Below, one piece after another: positions 1-9,073 of a stretch of 64,000 nucleotides of DNA. The DNA comes from Ignavibacteria bacterium (GTDB lineage: Bacteria > Bacteroidota > Ignavibacteria > Kapaibacteriales > UBA4661): the NCBI GenBank assembly GCA_014654705.1, contig JACVZY010000034.1:1-64000 (forward strand), written 5' to 3'. Under the pieces are notes generated by a model. The model did no database searches, was not told the origin of the DNA, and saw only the letters and a program-made list of their open reading frames with translations. The position numbers and the translations under genes are program-made. How positions within the stretch are numbered: position 1 is the first letter of the stretch; every line of letters begins with the position of its first letter.

Positions 1-55
1 TCAAAGTTCGGAGTTCAGGTAAATGGCTCAATTTAATTATGTCCACAACCTTACT

Positions 56-904
56 ATGAGACTTCTTTTATTTGCGGTATTGGTTTCACTATTCGCAGCC
101 GTAGGATTTTCTTCTTGCACGACCGTACTGGATGAGGCAGAACTGAGCTACCAAGAACAGATTGTCCTAAGCGCCGTTCTCACCGTAGGCGATACCGTGC
201 GCAATATCCATGTTATGCGCTCTGCGCCGCCTTTAGGAAGGATTGATTATGCCCAGCATGGTCTGCCGGATGCGAAGGTAACATTACTGCTTGATGGTAG
301 CCCTGTTGCCACGCGCCGCCAAACAGTTCTTCCGGCAATCGGGGCACAAGGGCTGAATCCCGATAAACGCACATTTTTTGAAGCGCCGAGCGTTATTGTG
401 CGCACAGGACAACGATACGACATTATCGTAGAATGGTCTGGCAAGCGCATAACAGCAAGCACGGTTATTCCTGCCGCCCCAACCGTTGTTGGCTATCAGG
501 TAATGGATGTTCTCACGAATAGTGGTAATCTTTGGCGGTATCTTCAAGCGGTTGTCCGACCTCGAAACGGCGAAGCATACAGCGTTTTCGCCGAATCGTT
601 CTTTATTACGCCTCGTAATCCTAATCCAAGCCCTTCTTTTGCAGAAGACCCTGCTGCTGTACAAAACCCGCTTGCACCCGCAGATACTATGCAGGTACGC
701 TCATTGGTTTCCTTAGGCTCAAGTTCTCCACAAGATACAACTCGCTACTTTGCCCGCGCTGTTGCATATGACGCACCATTTGCAGCCTACTCCCAAAGCC
801 TCCGAAACGGTAGCACATTTGTACGCTGGAATGTGCAAGGTGATGGCATTGGAATATTCGTTGGCGCAGCGGTCGGTGAACGCCGTGCTGTTCCGTATCG
901 GTAA
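56..904 (+). CDS. DUF4249-type outer-membrane lipoprotein
   Basis: Predicted 282-residue lipoprotein. The start at 56 puts a short hydrophobic signal (MRLLLFAVLVSLFAAV) just before a lipobox ending in FSSC, so the mature protein would begin with a lipidated Cys and sit on the outer membrane. An ATG at 23 in the same frame would only add a polar leader and is less likely. The body is beta-rich, with the pattern of the DUF4249 family (an early VLSAVLTVGDTVRNIHV-like strand and a central DAKVTLLLDG strand). DUF4249 proteins of Bacteroidota are typically encoded beside TonB-dependent receptors, as here (27 bp to the next gene), which suggests an accessory role in uptake. The substrate is unknown. 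Confidence 0.75.
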   Translation: MRLLLFAVLVSLFAAVGFSSCTTVLDEAELSYQEQIVLSAVLTVGDTVRNIHVMRSAPPLGRIDYAQHGLPDAKVTLLLDGSPVATRRQTVLPAIGAQGLNPDKRTFFEAPSVIVRTGQRYDIIVEWSGKRITASTVIPAAPTVVGYQVMDVLTNSGNLWRYLQAVVRPRNGEAYSVFAESFFITPRNPNPSPSFAEDPAAVQNPLAPADTMQVRSLVSLGSSSPQDTTRYFARAVAYDAPFAAYSQSLRNGSTFVRWNVQGDGIGIFVGAAVGERRAVPYR

Positions 905-931
905 CGTATTCTCACTTTCCTTTTCAACGGC

Positions 932-3280
932 ATGAAAACTTTTGTTGTTCGACCTCTCTTTATCGTTTTTGCCATACTATTTGGCTGGGAGTACTCTCTT
1001 GCACAAGTTGCGTCCTGCTCCGGTACGGTGAGCGAACATTCCTCAGGTGAGGCGATTATTGGCGCGACTGTTCTGGTGTACCGCGATAGTAGCGGTGTTG
1101 CTGCCGGTTCTGTACTGACGGGCGCACGCACCAATACGTTTGGCTTCTTTTCCCTGCCTCAGTTGGATTTCGGGCGCTATGTGCTTGTGGTGTGTGCGCT
1201 CGGGTACATTATTTCCCCCAAGCCAATAATGATTTCAGCAGAGACAGCTCGCACAAGTATTGTGCTAACGGGAGTACGAAAAAATGTACGAATGGATAGT
1301 CTCACGATTACAGGTAAGCGCTCAGGTCAATCGTTTGCGCCAAGTATCAGCATCGTTGATATTTCGGTGGAAACCGTAAAAAAAATGCCGTCTTTGGGCG
1401 GTGAAGCAGACATCTATCGAACAATTCAACTCATGCCCGGTGTGAAAGTTGCGAATGAGGTTTCCGGCGGTCTCTACATTCGTGGCGGCTCACCGGAGCA
1501 AAATTTGACGTTGCTGGATGGTGTTCCTGTGTATAATCCTCTGCATTTGGGCGGCTTTCTGAGCACATTTAATAGTGATGCCGTAAGCAACATACGCCTT
1601 ATCAAGGGTGCATTTCCGGCAGAATATGGCGGACGTTTATCAAGCGTGATAGACATTACCATGAAAGAAGGCACAAAGGAAAAGATTTCGGCTTCGGGCG
1701 GTGTTTCGCTCCTTGCATCAAGGCTCTTGTTGGAGGGACCGATTGGCGAAAAAGCTAGTTTTATGATTTCCGGGCGGCGTACATACTTAGATTTGTTACT
1801 GGGACTTGTTTCCGATGGTCAATCGCCGGACTATAATTTTCACGATGTCAATGCTAAATTTAACTGGACGTTATCTGATAATGACCGACTCTTTGTGAGC
1901 GGTTATCTTGGTCAAGATTTTCTTGCGCCTCCGCGCAACCCAGGTAACGAGGACGGGCTTTTTTACTCGACGTGGGGGAATCTCACCGGACAAATTCGGT
2001 GGACACACATTTTTTCTCCTACACTCTTTACCAAACTTGCGCTTATTTCTACTTCGTACAATTTCGGGTTAGATACGTACTCCAGAAATCGCATTACAGA
2101 AGCTCGACGGTATCTTTTCGGCATCTCCTCGCGGCTGCAGGATTATGGTGTACGTGCAGAAGCAGAAATATTCCTGCCACAAGGACATAATGTGAAAACG
2201 GGCTTGGAAACAGTCTATCACACGTTCAGAACGGTTGCTGTTGATTCCGTGCCGCGCCCTGATTTCCAACGAAATTTTGCTCAATACTTGTCATCGTGGG
2301 AAACAGCCGCATTCGTTCAAGACGAATGGTCGCCTTCACCGTTCCTAACAACCAACATAGGCGTTCGTTTCTCGCATTTTCAATCGGGAAACTACTTCTT
2401 TGTCGAACCAAGAGTGTCCGGCGTTCTCACTATTTCAGAGCAATTTTCTCTCAATGTAGCAGCGGCAGGTTCTTCGCAATTCCTGCACCTTTTGGCACAG
2501 CCCAATCCCAACATTCTTGTTCCCACCGATGCGTGGTTTCCTTCATCGGAGCGCATACGCCCTTCATATTCGACTCAATACGTCCTCGGTGGGAAATATG
2601 CCAATGCCGATGAGCAACTTGAAATTGCGGCAGAAGTCTATTACAAAACGCTCCAAAACATTTATGACTATCGTGATGCTGTGGCTTCAGGCTTCGTTGT
2701 ACCACTTGAATCGGCAATAACGCTGGGTAATGGCGAAGCATATGGACTGGAAGTATTTCTCCAAAAGAGTATCGGTATTTTCAGTGGATGGATTGGATAT
2801 ACACTTTCTTGGACGAACCGCACGTTCCCTGAAATTAATGGCGGGAAACCATTTTTTCCGCGTTATGACAGGAGGCATGATGTTTCTGCTGTCTTTTCTT
2901 GCACAATTAACGAACATTGGGATTTTTCCGCAACATGGGTGTACGGCACGGGACAAGCCTTTACTATGCCAACAAGCGTAGCAGAGTTGCCCGCAAACCA
3001 CGCATTATCCCCAAACGCCAATAATTCAGCACAAGTACGATATATCTATTCGGAGAGAAATGGCTTTCGGTTACCGCCTTTTCACAAACTGGATATAAAT
3101 TTCACGTATAAATTTCAATGGTTGAGTCTTCCTTTTCAACTTGCTATTAGTGTCTATAATGTGTACAGTCGGCAGAACCCCGATAATGCCTTTCTTTCTT
3201 ATACATCTGAAGGTGGTAAACTGGTTGTACAATCATTATTCCCTATCATTCCCACGCTTGGGCTGCGGTTTACCTTCTGA
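932..3280 (+). CDS. TonB-dependent outer-membrane receptor with carboxypeptidase-like N-domain
   Basis: A 782-residue outer-membrane receptor. A signal peptide ends near residue 25 (YSLAQ). A CarboxypepD_reg-like domain follows (about 28-110, with GEAIIGATVLVYRD and TNTFGFFSLPQLDFGRY). The TonB plug lies at about 150-250 (YRTIQLMPGVKVANEVSGG, YIRGGSPEQNLTLLDGVPVY). The rest is a beta-barrel ending in an aromatic-rich LGLRFTF with terminal Phe, the usual barrel assembly signal. It would import a ligand using TonB energy. Its partner is the DUF4249 lipoprotein upstream, and two T9SS-exported genes (both broken) follow on the same strand. This is the short DUF4249-associated receptor type rather than the 1000-residue SusC type. 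The ligand is not deducible. Confidence 0.9.
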   Translation: MKTFVVRPLFIVFAILFGWEYSLAQVASCSGTVSEHSSGEAIIGATVLVYRDSSGVAAGSVLTGARTNTFGFFSLPQLDFGRYVLVVCALGYIISPKPIMISAETARTSIVLTGVRKNVRMDSLTITGKRSGQSFAPSISIVDISVETVKKMPSLGGEADIYRTIQLMPGVKVANEVSGGLYIRGGSPEQNLTLLDGVPVYNPLHLGGFLSTFNSDAVSNIRLIKGAFPAEYGGRLSSVIDITMKEGTKEKISASGGVSLLASRLLLEGPIGEKASFMISGRRTYLDLLLGLVSDGQSPDYNFHDVNAKFNWTLSDNDRLFVSGYLGQDFLAPPRNPGNEDGLFYSTWGNLTGQIRWTHIFSPTLFTKLALISTSYNFGLDTYSRNRITEARRYLFGISSRLQDYGVRAEAEIFLPQGHNVKTGLETVYHTFRTVAVDSVPRPDFQRNFAQYLSSWETAAFVQDEWSPSPFLTTNIGVRFSHFQSGNYFFVEPRVSGVLTISEQFSLNVAAAGSSQFLHLLAQPNPNILVPTDAWFPSSERIRPSYSTQYVLGGKYANADEQLEIAAEVYYKTLQNIYDYRDAVASGFVVPLESAITLGNGEAYGLEVFLQKSIGIFSGWIGYTLSWTNRTFPEINGGKPFFPRYDRRHDVSAVFSCTINEHWDFSATWVYGTGQAFTMPTSVAELPANHALSPNANNSAQVRYIYSERNGFRLPPFHKLDINFTYKFQWLSLPFQLAISVYNVYSRQNPDNAFLSYTSEGGKLVVQSLFPIIPTLGLRFTF

Positions 3281-3367
3281 CATTGATTTTACTTTATCGG
3301 TGTGGCTACCTCACGCACACCGCTTCAACGCAAAGTTTAATCGTCGCACTTTTTTCTTTAATAACCA

Positions 3368-4120
3368 ATGAAAACCGTTTTTCTTTTCTTCGCTTTCTTG
3401 CTTGGGTTTCCAATACAATCGTTTACTCAAGGCAATTCATTAGCTTCAACGCAATGGAGACTAAGCACAATCCAACTAACAAATGGTGTCGCACCCGTTA
3501 CTATTCCCGTTCCCTTTGATACGACTGATAAATAATGGTCTGAGCAATACCTTTTGCAGTTTTCCGACCGCTCGGATACTGCCGGAGGCATTCTCGGCTG
3601 TAACGGCTTTCTTGCTACTTTCCAATCCTCGCCAGATAGCCTCATTATAACTACGTTCTCTCTCACGCTGAAAGGCTGCAAAAATTTTCGATTTGCCGAT
3701 ACCGTCGCTCATCGTCTTTTTGGTAATCGTCTGTGGTACAGTGTCGGTCGGGGTTCGCTACAACTCTCGTACAACAACGGAGAAAAGATTTGGAATTTTG
3801 TTCCGTATAACGCCGTTGCCACGACTGTACAAGAAACACAGAAAGTGTCAGCGTTACAACCTGTCTCAGCGCTTCGTGTCGTTCCGCAGCCCGCGAATGA
3901 AATTGGTACCATCGAGTATCTCCTCGGCAGCAGTGGCTTTGTCTCTGTCCGTATTATCGACAACACGGGAAAGACACTCTATGAACATAGTATCGGCTTT
4001 CAGAAGCAGGGACTTAATGCGATAACTATACCAACCCAAAGTCTGGCAACGGGTCTCTATTGGGTGAATGTATCCATTAACGGCTACTCAATGCAGCACA
4101 AGTTGTTCATTCGCCATTAA
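3368..4120 (+). pseudogene. META-domain T9SS-exported protein interrupted by an in-frame TAA
   Basis: One reading frame runs from ATG 3368 to the stop at 4118-4120 with a single in-frame TAA at 3533-3535. Before it lie a signal peptide (MKTVFLFFAFLLGFPIQSFTQ) and the first META strand (TQWRLSTIQLTNG). After it the domain continues in the same frame with GGILGCNGFLATF, the GCN signature of META/HslJ-like domains. A T9SS type-A sorting domain closes the protein (VVPQPANEIGTIEYLL to MQHKLFIRH). A TTG at 3554 could only start a product without an export signal. The most economical reading is one gene of about 250 codons with a nonsense mutation. Stop read-through or a sequencing error are alternatives. 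Confidence 0.75.
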
Positions 4121-4147
4121 CATCTCACATGGATAACACACCTCCCC

Positions 4148-5480
4148 ATGAAAACCATTTTCCTCTGCCTTGCCGTAGCACTCTGCTTTTGGTCATTGCC
4201 TTCAGCCCTTGCGCAACGCCTACAATGGGAGCGTCTGCCCGCCTTTGGCACGGATCCTATACACCTTACGCAGAGTACTTCGCAAGGTACAGTTTTCGCG
4301 TGGTCGGACAGCACTGCTCTTCTGCGCTCTGCCGATAACGGCGCATCGTGGAGCCGCATCATCACAGGGTTTGAGCCACTTCGCAAAAACTCTTCTTCGG
4401 CGAATGAAATCACGGCGCTTGCAGGACAAGATTCCAGTCTTGTCGCTGTTATCACCCGAAGCCAAGTTTTGCTGCGGGGCATTATTCGTTCTGCCACAAG
4501 CGGAGCAGCGTGGATGCCGTTCGGATGGAATCAACCATATAGTACAAATTATTCCGATGGCTTAAATAATTCTCAATTCAGTGGCTTCACCTCCGACGCA
4601 GGGAAATTCTATGCCACCCTCACAACAAGCCTGAGCGGAAGCCTCTACCGTTCCTCAGACGGTGGCGCATCATGGCAAGAGTTGGGCAATCTCGCCCGTG
4701 TTACGCCGAATCGCTCCAGCTCTATGATGTCCGTCGGTGTGCATGGTGATACGATACTGTGCGGTCTGGCATTCCCGCAGAGAACAGTGCTTCGCAGCTT
4801 TGATGCGGGGAGAACATGGGATACTGCTTCCGCAATGCCAAGCGGTGGCTCACCCGATAGAATACTTGTTGCCAAAGGATATGCGCTGGCAAGCAATGGA
4901 AATAGCATAATGACTTCCTTCGATGCCGGAAAAATGTGGCAAAATCGCGCACTGTCTTCGCCGTCCATCCCCAATCTTTCCATTACCGCCATCGCTGCAA
5001 ATGAATCTACGGCGTTTGTGGGGACAACGCAAGGGGTCTTTGTGTCTCGGGATAGCGGAAAAACATGGCAACAAGAAAACGCAGGGCTGGCAAACCAACG
5101 CATTACGGCGCTTGCACTAACCCAAACGGCAGCATTTGTAGGCACGGAAGCAGGAATGTTTCGCACATCCTTGGGGCAAGGTAGCACGGGCGTACCGCTT
5201 GGGTTTGAGCCGTTGCGCGTGGGGGTGTTTCCTAACCCGGCGGTGTTGTTTGTCTCCGTTACCGCAAGCCTACGCACAGCTTCGGCAGTACGAATAAGCC
5301 TGTTCAGTGCAAATAAGCCTGTTCAGTGCAAACGGAAGTAGTGTTTTCAATCGCTACGAATCGGCAAGCGCGGGGGATTGCCAAACAGAAATTGATATAA
5401 GCCATTTGCCCACGGGAGCCTATTTTGTTCGGATGGAAGCGGGTGCTGCGGCATGGGTGGAGAAAATCATCAAGAAGTGA
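4148..5480 (+). pseudogene. BNR/Asp-box propeller T9SS protein frameshifted by a 19-bp duplication
   Basis: The intact part (4148-5341, 397 codons) has a signal peptide ending SALAQ and repeated Asp-box motifs (SADNGASW, SSDGGASW, SFDAGRTW, SFDAGKMW, SRDSGKTW), typical of BNR/VPS10-like beta-propellers secreted by Bacteroidota. A type-A T9SS tail begins at VGVFPNPAVLFVSV but the frame is lost at 5312 and ends at a TAG at 5341. A 19-bp unit is directly repeated at 5293-5332; removing one copy restores the frame to a TGA at 5478-5480 and gives a complete tail (LPTGAYFVRMEAG, then WVEKIIKK). The current product would lack most of its export signal. It may be a recent pseudogene, or a phase-variable locus if the repeat is unstable. 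Confidence 0.8.
5293..5332 (+). repeat. 19-bp direct tandem duplication inside the propeller gene
   Basis: The unit AATAAGCCTGTTCAGTGCA occurs at 5293-5311 and again at 5312-5330, with two further matching bases. The added 19 bp shift the frame by +1. Deleting one copy in silico restores SLFSANGSSVFNRYESA and the rest of a T9SS tail, so the duplication is the lesion. Confidence 0.95.
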
Positions 5481-5521
5481 AACCTAAGGCTCATCAGCCT
5501 TTCAATGGAATGCACCTGAAA

Positions 5522-6022
5522 TTATGATATTGGCGCGTTGCGGTAGCACCGAGCAAACACTGGCGCAATTCCTTCATCCAAAGGAACAAGAATATGCCTG
5601 TGAAAATGTTCACCTGCCTCGCTATGCGAAGGAATAGCAAAGCGCGTTCGCAGGTCGGCAAGGCGAAGCCACTCATATTCGCTATGCTCGTGGGAAATGG
5701 TAACAGCAGACTCGGCGCTAACAATCGCTCCAAAGCAAGGCAGAAAATTCATGGTGTTGCGCATGGCATCGAAATACTGCGCCACAAAGGGCAGCACCCA
5801 AAGTTCTTTGGCGTGTAAGCCCGTTTCTTCTGCAAGTTCGCGGAATGCTGCATCTTGGGGTGTTTCGCCCTCTTCGATGCTACCGGTTACTGGCTGCCAG
5901 ACGTTGGGGAATACCGTTTCCGATGCCGCACGGCGCAGGGCAAGAAACTGCCAGTCATCGCTTCCCGTATCACGCTTGGCGATATGAACTTGCACAATAC
6001 GGACGGCGAAGGTCGTGGTCAT
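5522..6022 (-). CDS. Nudix hydrolase (dATP pyrophosphohydrolase-like)
   Basis: A 166-residue Nudix protein. The Nudix box spans residues 47-69: G47, E53 and the REL-AEE-TG core (61-68) fit GX5EX7REUXEEXGU. Nudix enzymes hydrolyse nucleoside diphosphates linked to another moiety, usually with Mg2+. Length and the SDDWQFLALRRA start resemble NudB/dATP-pyrophosphatase-like members, which can act on dihydroneopterin triphosphate in folate synthesis, but the substrate is not fixed by sequence. It faces the broken propeller gene convergently and lies 11 bp downstream of the ABC permease gene, so it may be cotranscribed with the transporter. Confidence 0.85.
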   Translation of the reverse strand: MTTTFAVRIVQVHIAKRDTGSDDWQFLALRRAASETVFPNVWQPVTGSIEEGETPQDAAFRELAEETGLHAKELWVLPFVAQYFDAMRNTMNFLPCFGAIVSAESAVTISHEHSEYEWLRLADLRTRFAIPSHSEAGEHFHRHILVPLDEGIAPVFARCYRNAPIS

Positions 6023-6033
6023 AGTGGGGTGTG

Positions 6034-6861
6034 TTAAAATTCTTTCCGCGAAAACGAAAATGCCGAGAGCAGAAAGAAGAGTACGCCATACCCAAGCGAA
6101 TTGTAGTACGGAACAGTGTTGGTAACGGTTTTCTCTTGAACGATATTACTGGTGATTTGAGCCATATCCGCCACTTGGGGTGTGAGATGATAGACTGCCG
6201 AAATGAGTGTGCGCCAGAAATCGCTGGTAACGGATTGAAATAACAATTCTTCGCGGCTGAAAAGAAGCGGACTGACGGTATAGACAATCAAAAAGCAAAT
6301 GACCATGCCGCTTACCGACGAGCGCGATTGAATACCAACGTACACCAGCACTCCGTACAATCCCCAAAACGTGACAATAAGCGGAAAGAACGACAGCATA
6401 TAACCGCTTGTCCAGACACCGGTAGCAATGGAGATAATAAGCCATGAGCCGAGCATGAAATAAAGCGTCAGAACCGTTACGACTGCGAAACCACCCAGAA
6501 TCTTGCCCGTCAGCAGCATTGTCCGCGAAAGCGGCTTGGAAAGGAGTAAGTCAATCACGCCTTTGGTCATCATATTCGGCACGAGGTCGGAGGTGATGAT
6601 GATTGCTAAGATAAGTGCAGCATTGAAAAATGCAAAACTGAGACCGCTTTGGAGCGAGCGGAGTTTTTCACGGAGCGCCACGCCAAGCGGGTCGTCTGCG
6701 GTGGGTTGAAGATTGTGAATCTGCTCTTGAAACCCGGAACTGGAGCAATATGCCAGCAGAATCAGAAGTCCTGCGGTCGAAATAAAGAAAAACACCAGAA
6801 AGACTTTCTTGGAAAGCGCTTCGAGGAATGTTTCGCGGATGAGCGCGTAAATTTTAATCAT
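6034..6861 (-). CDS. ABC-2 type transporter permease
   Basis: A 275-residue polytopic membrane protein of the ABC-2 family. The chosen start (MIKIYALIRETFLEALSKKVF) matches the usual short cytoplasmic helix before TM1; a longer in-frame extension to 6939 would translate spacer sequence. Several hydrophobic segments are visible (VFLVFFFISTAGLLILLAY, FAVVTVLTLYFMLGSWLII, LIVTFWGLYGVLVYVGI and a C-terminal YGVLFFLLSAF). The central LVPNMMTKGVIDLLLSKPLSR is a typical ABC-2 permease stretch. It follows its ATPase gene with a 78-bp gap and would form the membrane half of an exporter. The cargo is unknown. Confidence 0.85.
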   Translation of the reverse strand: MIKIYALIRETFLEALSKKVFLVFFFISTAGLLILLAYCSSSGFQEQIHNLQPTADDPLGVALREKLRSLQSGLSFAFFNAALILAIIITSDLVPNMMTKGVIDLLLSKPLSRTMLLTGKILGGFAVVTVLTLYFMLGSWLIISIATGVWTSGYMLSFFPLIVTFWGLYGVLVYVGIQSRSSVSGMVICFLIVYTVSPLLFSREELLFQSVTSDFWRTLISAVYHLTPQVADMAQITSNIVQEKTVTNTVPYYNSLGYGVLFFLLSAFSFSRKEF

Positions 6862-6905
6862 AGTATTGATTGTTCTTGGGTTGTAGATTATGTAGGTCGT
6901 TGACT

Positions 6906-6940
6906 CGTAATTCGTCCTTCCAAATTCGTAATTTCTCAAT
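6906..6940. repeat. Heptanucleotide-periodic repeat in the ABC transporter spacer
   Basis: Consecutive 7-mers on the + strand are CGTAATT (6906), CGTCCTT (6913), CCAAATT (6920), CGTAATT (6927) and TCTCAAT (6934). The two exact copies are 21 bp apart, three heptads. It lies between the ATPase stop and the permease start, so on the transcript it precedes the permease start codon. It resembles short tandemly repeated repetitive (STRR) heptamers known from cyanobacteria. Confidence 0.5.
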
Positions 6941-7872
6941 TACTTCGCCGGAGCAAGGTACTCTTGCTTCTCGCTCATGAGCGCAATAAAGATTTCTTCG
7001 AGTGTACTTTTCTTTGGCGAAAGTGTTGCGAGGAGGCAATTATTCTGACGAAGTACATCAAGAGCCGCGTTCAGTGCTTCCGGTGAAGCGGCGGTCAATT
7101 CAATCTCACGGGTCTCTGCGTTGTATGTCGTCATTCCGGGAAGACTGGCGGGCGGAGTGCCACCGGCGAGGGTGATGATGTACTGGTCGCGGGACTGCGT
7201 CAGTTCGTGAGTGTTGCCTGATTTCACGACTACCCCTTTGCGAAGAATAGCAACGCGGTCGGTGATAAGTTCCACCTCAGAAAGCAAATGCGAGTTCACG
7301 AAAATAGTCGTTCCTTCGCTTTTGAGAACTTCAAGAATCTCGCGTATTTCCATGCGTCCTACGGGGTCAATGCCATCGGTGGGTTCGTCCAGAAACAGCA
7401 AATGCGGGCGGTTCAGGAGTGCTTGCGCCAAGCCGATACGTTGCATCATACCTTTGGAGTAGCGCTGAATTTTGAGTTTGCGCCATTCGGTCATGTTGAC
7501 AAATTCCAAAACCTCATCAATCCTTTTTTGCAAGGTTTTGCCGGACATCCCGCCCAGATTGCCGTAGAATTCCAGCATTTGCTGACCATTCAGATAGAGC
7601 GGAAAACGGTGATTCTCCGGTAAATAGCCGATAAGTTCTTTTGCTTTGAGCGAAGAAATGTCCTGCCCCAAAATGTGGCATGAACCGCTCGTGGGAGCAA
7701 TAATGCCAAGCATGAGCTTTATCATCGTGGTCTTGCCCGCGCCGTTCGGACCCAAGAGACCAAAGATTTCGCCTTGATGCACGTCCAAATCAATGGGTTT
7801 GAGAGCCTCAATGAGTTGCTTGTTATTTTTGTAGGTCTTTGAAAGACCGCGTATTTCGATACAAGTGGTCAT
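6940..7872 (-). CDS. ABC transporter ATP-binding protein
   Basis: A 310-residue ATPase. It has Walker A GPNGAGKT (41-48), signature YSKGMMQRIGLAQ, Walker B LLFLDEPTDGIDP, and an H-loop in IFVNSHLLSEVE. The C-terminal 80 residues after the ATPase core form the extension seen in drug/lipid-export subunits paired with ABC-2 permeases (CcmA/NatA-like). It powers the permease encoded immediately downstream. Two such subunits with two permeases would form the transporter. The substrate cannot be inferred. Confidence 0.92.
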   Translation of the reverse strand: MTTCIEIRGLSKTYKNNKQLIEALKPIDLDVHQGEIFGLLGPNGAGKTTMIKLMLGIIAPTSGSCHILGQDISSLKAKELIGYLPENHRFPLYLNGQQMLEFYGNLGGMSGKTLQKRIDEVLEFVNMTEWRKLKIQRYSKGMMQRIGLAQALLNRPHLLFLDEPTDGIDPVGRMEIREILEVLKSEGTTIFVNSHLLSEVELITDRVAILRKGVVVKSGNTHELTQSRDQYIITLAGGTPPASLPGMTTYNAETREIELTAASPEALNAALDVLRQNNCLLATLSPKKSTLEEIFIALMSEKQEYLAPAK

Positions 7873-7906
7873 GCGTGAAGATTGATGAGTAAGAAATTTT
7901 GAATGG

Positions 7907-8716
7907 TTATGTTCTTTGTTGTTTTTCTTCTTGTTTTGCTTTGTTCCAAAGTTCGTCCATTTCCGCGAGGGTCATAGAATCAAGATTCTGTCCTGCTTCT
8001 CGTGCGATTTCTTCCAAGCGGCGGAATCGTTTCATAAATTTAGCATTGGCATTCTGGAGCGATTGTTCGGCGTTCAGTCCGGCGAAGCGTGAGGCGTTGA
8101 CGATAGAAAAAAGCACATCGCCGAACTCTTCTTCAATCGCCGCTTTGTCCTTTGCTTGCCTCGCGGCGCGAAATTCTGCAAGCTCTTCTTCTACTTTGTT
8201 CCAGACATCTTCGTCGTTGTCCCAGTCAAAGCCTACTGCTGCTACTTTCTCTTGAATCCGATGTGCTCTCAGGAGCGCCGGAAGGTGCTTGGGTACGCCT
8301 TCCAAGACGGAAGTACGACCTTCCTTCATCTTGATTTGCTCCCACGTGCGCTTCACGGCGTCGGGCGAATCGGCGCTGGCATCTCCAAAGACGTGTGGGT
8401 GTCGCGTGACCAACTTCGTAAATTCGCGACCAATAATTTCTTTGATTGAAAAATTCTTGTCTTCTTCTGCAATGACAGCGTTCATCACCACGTGCAGCAG
8501 AATATCACCCAGTTCTTTGCCCAATTCAAGCGAATCACCTGCTTCCGCTGCATCAATGGTCTCATAGACTTCTTCCAGCAAAAGCGGCATGAGCGTCGTA
8601 TGAGTCTGCTTCCTGTCCCAAGGACATTCCTTGCGCAGAACGCGCACCAATTCTACGAAGGCGCGAAAGTGCTCAATTTCGTCGTGGGGTGGGAGAATTG
8701 TAGGAACTGGAACCAT
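7907..8716 (-). CDS. mazG: Nucleoside triphosphate pyrophosphohydrolase MazG
   Basis: A 269-residue all-alpha NTP pyrophosphohydrolase that hydrolyses (d)NTPs to monophosphate and PPi, a house-cleaning activity. It has two MazG repeats. The first carries ECPWDRKQTHTTLMPLLLEE with metal-binding EEVYE and ELGDIL; the second carries EEELAEF and EEEFGDVLFSIVN. The length fits the two-domain bacterial MazG. It starts 34 bp upstream of the ABC ATPase gene on the same strand. Nothing suggests the toxin-antitoxin context in which mazG sits in enterobacteria. Confidence 0.93.
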   Translation of the reverse strand: MVPVPTILPPHDEIEHFRAFVELVRVLRKECPWDRKQTHTTLMPLLLEEVYETIDAAEAGDSLELGKELGDILLHVVMNAVIAEEDKNFSIKEIIGREFTKLVTRHPHVFGDASADSPDAVKRTWEQIKMKEGRTSVLEGVPKHLPALLRAHRIQEKVAAVGFDWDNDEDVWNKVEEELAEFRAARQAKDKAAIEEEFGDVLFSIVNASRFAGLNAEQSLQNANAKFMKRFRRLEEIAREAGQNLDSMTLAEMDELWNKAKQEEKQQRT

Positions 8717-9073
8717 GAAATGTTGTGGATGATGTAGAATGAAATGGCGTAGATGAAAAAGGCTATGTAAACTAGAAAGGGCGACGTATTGCCTTTGTGA
8801 CCTTGGGGTCGAGGTGATTTTTCTGAAATTTCTTTATCCGTTAGAATCCGTGCTATACTGTGCCCCTGTGGCAAGAATGGACGTATGAGTATCAGAAAAT
8901 TTTACCAATTCCTAAAATACGATTTGGAAATTTTGCATTCAAGAGATATTTTTGTAGGCTATGCACAATTTTTGTCGTGTGACGGGTATCACATTACAAA
9001 AACTGCACAGAAGTCTTTTAGCCATAGACGAAAACAACTCAATATCGTTTAACTGTTTAATGTAGGCACAACC
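8717..9073. other. Divergent intergenic region mazG / rplM
   Basis: This 357-bp AT-rich region should hold the promoters for mazG (-) and for the ribosomal operon (+). A TATACT at 8854-8859 is the best visible -10-like element for the + strand; no convincing -35 is spaced correctly. A 55-codon frame at 8885-9052 has no family resemblance and no ribosome binding site and is probably chance. No L13 autoregulatory leader was recognised. Confidence 0.4.

Noticed and set aside
3554-4120. An independent gene starting at TTG 3554
   Set aside because: It would lack the signal peptide needed by its T9SS tail and starts inside the META domain; one gene with a nonsense codon explains both halves.
4645-5277. 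A 210-codon frame antisense to the propeller gene
   Set aside because: Opposite a well-supported Asp-box gene; no conserved motif.
8885-9052. A 55-codon frame upstream of rplM
   Set aside because: No ribosome binding site and no recognised similarity; consistent with chance in AT-rich spacer.
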